From CAMDMI01 sp044359055 (GTDB lineage: Bacteria > Bacteroidota > Bacteroidia > Cytophagales > Flexibacteraceae), in contig JBIKMV010000117.1 of assembly GCA_044359055.1 (NCBI GenBank), positions 1-8,807 on the forward strand: a stretch of DNA of 8,807 bases. The letters are read 5' to 3'. A program made the translations under genes and the position numbers. The number at the start of each line of letters is the position of its first letter. The stretch's first letter is position 1. The notes below the pieces were generated by a model. The model worked only from the letters and a program-made list of their open reading frames with translations, did no database searches and was not told the DNA's origin. Positions 6,335 through 8,807 of the stretch are shown piece after piece.

Positions 6335-7223
6335 TTCGGATGGCTTCCCTCTTTTTCTGGTAAAACTGAATGGATATCTCTTTCAGGTATGCGAAGTTGC
6401 TCCGCCAGTCTTTCATGTCCAGGCCTCCGTAAATCCAGCGGTCTATTTCCATGAGGGCATCGCGGAGCACCGGATCGGGCAGAACCTGATAAATTTCACG
6501 GCTGGTAAAACTGGTGTAGGGATGCTCGTTTACCCTTTGCAGATATTTTTTCCAGGTAACCAATAGTTTTTCAACTGCATCTACAGTGAGGGCATTTTCC
6601 ATACGGGCATTGATTTTTTCGAACTGATTCAGGTAGGCTTTGTGCCTCCTGGCTTCCAGAAAGAGGTAAATGAATTTTTGAATGGGCCTGTCGAAGAAAA
6701 AGTTGACGATGAGCACCAGCAGAATGATGGCCGAAGCCCCGATGATGATGTAGGGATAATTGATACTCCGGGCCACAGGTACGGGAGAAAGAGCGGTTTC
6801 AAAAACCGGCTTTTCGGGCATAGGCCCCCTGATAACCGGTACTATGTGTGCCGTTGCGGTATTGGAATACCAGCTGAGGGAATCTTTTTCCAGAAACTGA
6901 AAAATGGGAATCTGAATCTGCTGAATCTCTTCGGGCATGAAGGGGCTCAATTCATATACCACGCAATCTCGGCTGATGTTGTTGCGGGTGCGGGTAGGAA
7001 AAAACTCCCTTTTCAGGATTTCGAAAGGTTGAAAATCGTAATTGGTATCGGGAAACAGGATTTTAAAAGAGCCTGGATAATCCAGAAAAACCGACAGCCG
7101 GATTTTTTCTCCGATCTGTACCGAATCACGGTCAAAAAAAGCTTTGGGCTTCAGGCCGCTCTGCCCGGCCATCTGCAGGCTGCTGCAAAAAAGGAAAAGA
7201 AACAAAGCAAAAGCCCTGAGCAT
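6318..7223 (-). CDS. BatD/DUF4381-like membrane protein
   Basis: The protein has 301 residues. Residues 1-20 are a signal peptide (LFLFLFCSSLQMAG). Residues 23-150 are a periplasmic beta-rich part beginning LKPKAFFDRDSVQIGEKIRL, the usual opening of the BatD-type immunoglobulin-like domain. One membrane helix spans about 157-177 (PYIIIGASAIILLVLIVNFFF). Residues 178-301 are a cytoplasmic helical part resembling the tail of DUF4381 proteins, including YTSFTSREIYQVLPD at 236-250. Full BatD proteins are about twice this long; this shorter form is the kind usually placed just before batA in Bacteroidota. It probably anchors the vWA protein in the inner membrane and links it to the periplasm (inference). 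It is the first gene of its operon here: no moxR or DUF58 gene lies upstream. I found no strong TAnnTTTG box before it; the nearest candidate is TAATTTG at 7238-7232 with TTTTG at 7263-7259, which is imperfect. Confidence 0.78.
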   Translation of the reverse strand: MLRAFALFLFLFCSSLQMAGQSGLKPKAFFDRDSVQIGEKIRLSVFLDYPGSFKILFPDTNYDFQPFEILKREFFPTRTRNNISRDCVVYELSPFMPEEIQQIQIPIFQFLEKDSLSWYSNTATAHIVPVIRGPMPEKPVFETALSPVPVARSINYPYIIIGASAIILLVLIVNFFFDRPIQKFIYLFLEARRHKAYLNQFEKINARMENALTVDAVEKLLVTWKKYLQRVNEHPYTSFTSREIYQVLPDPVLRDALMEIDRWIYGGLDMKDWRSNFAYLKEISIQFYQKKREAIRNGKFE

Positions 7224-7467
7224 ACGAGAGGCAAATTAGGCAAAGGATGGGGAATGGACAAAATGAGGGGGGAAGAAGTTTTGCCGAAACAGGTTCAGGA
7301 GGGGTTTCCGGAAGTAATCCGGGCAGGCTTGTCTTTGGCTGGTGTGATAAGGCGCAGCCTTTTGGATGCATGGGAGAAATGGTATTGGCCCATTAAGGCC
7401 TCAGGGAGTATGGATAAAGCCCGGTTTCTATTCGTTGGGGAAACTTTCAAGGTGAGAAGATTCTGAG
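7224..7467. other. intergenic region upstream of the Bat operon
   Basis: This stretch has normal base composition but no gene I can support. The plus strand is open to TGA 7464-7466, but that frame mostly lies opposite the BatD-like gene and has no family features. The minus-strand operon promoter must be here, though I can point only to an imperfect box at 7232-7263. Confidence 0.4.
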
Positions 7468-7644
7468 ATGATTGTTATTCAAGAAGCATTTTTCAGTTCT
7501 ATTTTTTGTTGGATATATGTAGGACTTATTTTACGCATAAGAAACTACATAGCCTATCATTCTAATTTAATTTTCTTATTATCAATGTGTTGGCCGTTTT
7601 TTATTGATATATGCCTGATAGTCAACGAAAAATATTTAAAGTAA
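7468..7644 (+). CDS. possible small two-helix membrane protein
   Basis: ATG 7468 to TAA 7642-7644 encodes 58 residues, beginning MIVIQEAFFSSIFCW. Two hydrophobic segments are visible: about 8-24 (FFSSIFCWIYVGLILRI) and 33-52 (NLIFLLSMCWPFFIDICLIV), separated by a basic/polar turn (RNYIAYHS) and ending with a polar tail (NEKYLK). A purine-rich AAGGTGAG at 7449-7456 lies 11 bases before the start and could serve as a ribosome binding site, unlike the other genes here. The gene sits at the edge of an AT-rich island; AT-rich DNA favours hydrophobic codons, so a chance frame is a real alternative. No family is recognised and no promoter box was found. Confidence 0.33.
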   Translation: MIVIQEAFFSSIFCWIYVGLILRIRNYIAYHSNLIFLLSMCWPFFIDICLIVNEKYLK

Positions 7645-7893
7645 ATTGTGAAAAAAATGAACAGAAATCAGTAAAAATTCTTATAGGGATTATGAAATGG
7701 AAATAATTTCCAAAAAAACTATTTGTCGGATGTGGTAAAAGCCCAAAGAATGAAAATAAGAATAAGAAAAAGAAGTTAAAAACTTGTGAAATAATTCTTT
7801 ATTAAATACTGAAAATCAAGCTATTGAAAAAATAAAAATCAGAGTAGAATAGAAAATTCATTTTTTTTGAAGAAAAGTTTCAAAAAGATTTTT
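7645..7893. other. AT-rich intergenic region
   Basis: No gene is supported here; frames on both strands are short or lack start codons. Hand counts give about 20-28% GC for sample lines (7501-7560, 7741-7800, 7801-7860), against about 57% at 8041-8100. It holds an inverted repeat (7698-7712), a small hairpin AAGTT-aaa-AACTT (7773-7785), and the first copy of a direct repeat (7860-7872). Confidence 0.5.
7698..7712. repeat. 15-base inverted repeat
   Basis: TGGAAAT-A-ATTTCCA is a perfect 7-bp inverted repeat around a single central base. No T-run follows on either strand, so it is not a terminator. It could be a binding site for a dimeric regulator, or chance in AT-rich DNA. Confidence 0.4.
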
Positions 7894-7900
7894 TTTGAAG
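7860..7900 (+). repeat. two copies of a 13-bp direct repeat, 28 bp apart
   Basis: ATTTTTTTTGAAG occurs at 7860-7872 and again at 7888-7900, exactly. The second copy supplies the TTTG that serves as the -33 box of the promoter before 7962. The first could be an upstream A/T-tract element or a second binding site. Confidence 0.6.
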
Positions 7901-7921
7901 TCATATACCATTTTAATTTTG
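7894..7921 (+). promoter_or_regulatory. Bacteroidota-type promoter of the DUF6261-like gene
   Basis: TAATTTTG at 7914-7921 is an exact match to the TAnnTTTG -7 box. TTTG at 7894-7897 is the matching -33 box, with a 16-base spacer, slightly shorter than the common range. Transcription would start near 7926-7930, giving a leader of about 35 bases before ATG 7962. Confidence 0.62.
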
Positions 7922-7927
7922 CAGCAA

Positions 7928-7939
7928 TGCCATATGGCA
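7928..7939. promoter_or_regulatory. perfect 12-bp palindrome at the expected transcription start
   Basis: TGCCATATGGCA is a perfect palindrome beginning 7 bases after the -7 box. Its position fits an operator that blocks polymerase at +1; it is too short and tight for a strong RNA hairpin. Position is seen; an operator role is inferred. Confidence 0.45.
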
Positions 7940-7961
7940 GAAATTTTTAACTTTTTAAATT

Positions 7962-8741
7962 ATGACAAAAAAATTTAGTTTTAGAGCTCTGACAAATTCA
8001 GAGTTCAGTCAACTGGTAAAGTTACTGGTGGACAAAGCGGAGGAGGCGGGTGCCGAATCCCTGAAAATCAATAAGCCGGTTGAGGAACTGGCGCAAATGC
8101 AGGTCCGTCTGCAGCAGGCCCTGAATCAGGAAAGGGCATATGCCGATTCCAAGGTCATCAGGGAGCTCGATGTCTTGCGAGGGGATGTCTTTTTGGGCTT
8201 TCAGCTGATCGTGGAGGGGTATTCCAGGGCCGGAAGCTCAGAAAAAAAAGAGGCGGCAAGGCAACTCCGCTTCATGCTCCGGTCCAGAGCAAAAAATGTC
8301 CTTCGCCAGAACTATCAGGCCAAATCGGCGATATTGGACAATGTGGTGCAAATCATCCGGACAGACCCGCAGAATATGGCTGCGGTTTCTACGCTGGGCC
8401 TTCAGGAATGGGTGACCAATCTGGATGACAGCAATCAGAATTTTGAAGACCGGTTTAAAGTCCGGAATACCACAATGAGCCTCGGGTCTGACATTCCGGC
8501 CTTCGGAAAGCTCAAAAAGGAAGTTATTCCTATTATTGATCGCTTGTTTGCCCTGATTGCCAGCCGGTTCAATACGGCCAAAGAAGATGGGGCCGATACT
8601 GCAGGCTATCAGCGGCTGGTCGGCGAAATCAACACGCTGCTGGAATCTTTCATGCCCTACACCCTGCCCAAGGGCCCGAAAAAAGAGAACCCGAATCTAT
8701 CCGGTCCTCAGATTCCTGTGAGTCCTGCTTCGGTGCCTTAG
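7962..8741 (+). CDS. DUF6261-like protein of unknown function
   Basis: The protein has 259 residues and no signal peptide or membrane segment, so it is likely cytoplasmic. It is largely alpha-helical. Its opening FSFRALTNSEFSQLVKLLVD (6-25), the RELDVLRGDVFLGFQLIVEGY helix (67-87), the AAVSTLGLQEWVTNLDDSNQNF block (140-161) with FKVRN after it, and the later IIDRLFALIASRF and YQRLVGEINTLLESF helices follow the layout of DUF6261 proteins, a Bacteroidota family with no known function. The C-terminus from about 234 is a disordered proline-rich tail (PKGPKKENPNLSGPQIPVSP). ATG 7962 is preceded by an A/T-rich leader without Shine-Dalgarno. It stands alone with its own promoter and terminator, so it is probably a single-gene unit that may be regulated through the palindrome at 7928-7939. 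The family name is by recall of pattern and should be treated as likely, not certain. Confidence 0.75.
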   Translation: MTKKFSFRALTNSEFSQLVKLLVDKAEEAGAESLKINKPVEELAQMQVRLQQALNQERAYADSKVIRELDVLRGDVFLGFQLIVEGYSRAGSSEKKEAARQLRFMLRSRAKNVLRQNYQAKSAILDNVVQIIRTDPQNMAAVSTLGLQEWVTNLDDSNQNFEDRFKVRNTTMSLGSDIPAFGKLKKEVIPIIDRLFALIASRFNTAKEDGADTAGYQRLVGEINTLLESFMPYTLPKGPKKENPNLSGPQIPVSPASVP

Positions 8742-8765
8742 TTTACGACAGGTAAACCCCTCCTG

Positions 8766-8795
8766 AAAACCCCGGACACCTTCCGGGGTTTTTTT
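8766..8795 (+). terminator. Rho-independent terminator
   Basis: An 11-bp perfect stem, aaaaccccgga at 8766-8776 with tccggggtttt at 8782-8792, has a 5-base loop and a run of seven T at 8789-8795. It lies 24 bases after the stop at 8741. A minor inverted repeat GTTTAC-gacag-GTAAAC (8741-8757) sits between the stop codon and the terminator. Confidence 0.94.
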
Positions 8796-8807
8796 GTCTC
8801 AGATTAG

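Noticed and set aside
6642..7466. A 274-residue plus-strand open frame opposite the BatD-like gene
   Set aside because: It has no signal, domain or start context, while the minus strand encodes a clear signal peptide, membrane helix and family motifs in a coupled operon. It is an antisense shadow.
7650..7830. Minus-strand AT-rich open frames rich in Phe, Leu and Ile
   Set aside because: No start codon or ribosome binding site; hydrophobic runs are expected from AT-rich DNA.
1..8807. CRISPR arrays, tRNA or rRNA genes, insertion sequences
   Set aside because: No regularly spaced repeats, cloverleaf-like sequence, ribosomal signatures, transposase motifs or terminal inverted repeats were seen.

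Overview
The window looks like chromosomal DNA of a member of the Bacteroidota. Evidence: two type IX secretion (T9SS) C-terminal sorting domains (ends of the genes at 1-450 and 3551-4483), a small protein ending in a Bacteroidota-type PxDGG (PID-CTERM-like) sorting signal, a DUF4249 lipoprotein, Bat-type (aerotolerance) proteins, a DUF6261-like protein, a TAnnTTTG-type promoter, and almost no Shine-Dalgarno sequences. I cannot assign a genus. The coding regions have intermediate GC; an intergenic island at about 7468-7960 is much more AT-rich.

Left part, plus strand (1-800): the 3' end of a secreted T9SS cargo protein, a hairpin, then a 71-residue exported miniprotein that is almost only a signal peptide plus a sorting/anchor signal, closed by a perfect 11-bp terminator-like hairpin. 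A gap of about 300 bp (742-1052) holds no convincing gene, only a possible decayed minus-strand reading frame.

Central plus-strand operon (1053-4483): four tightly packed genes (gaps of 3, -4 and 12 bp) encode a lamin-tail-domain lipoprotein, an SdiA-regulated-type lipoprotein, a Porin_O_P (OprO/OprP-like) outer-membrane porin and a T9SS-sorted secreted protein. All four products are predicted to leave the cytoplasm, so this reads as a cell-surface module; its substrate is not known.

Minus-strand operon (7223 down to 4488): a BatD/DUF4381-like membrane protein, a BatA-type von Willebrand factor A (vWA) membrane protein with an intact metal site, and a DUF4249 lipoprotein, joined by overlapping ends (17 and 22 bp). 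The usual partners MoxR, DUF58 and further Bat proteins are not present on either side inside the window. This operon converges on the plus-strand operon with only 4 bp between the stop codons.

Right part: an intergenic stretch of about 740 bp (7224-7961) whose second half is AT-rich. It holds a possible 58-residue two-helix membrane protein, an inverted repeat, two copies of a 13-bp direct repeat, and a good Bacteroidota promoter followed by a perfect 12-bp palindrome at the expected transcription start. This drives a DUF6261-like gene (7962-8741) closed by a textbook Rho-independent terminator. I found no tRNA, rRNA, CRISPR array or insertion sequence.
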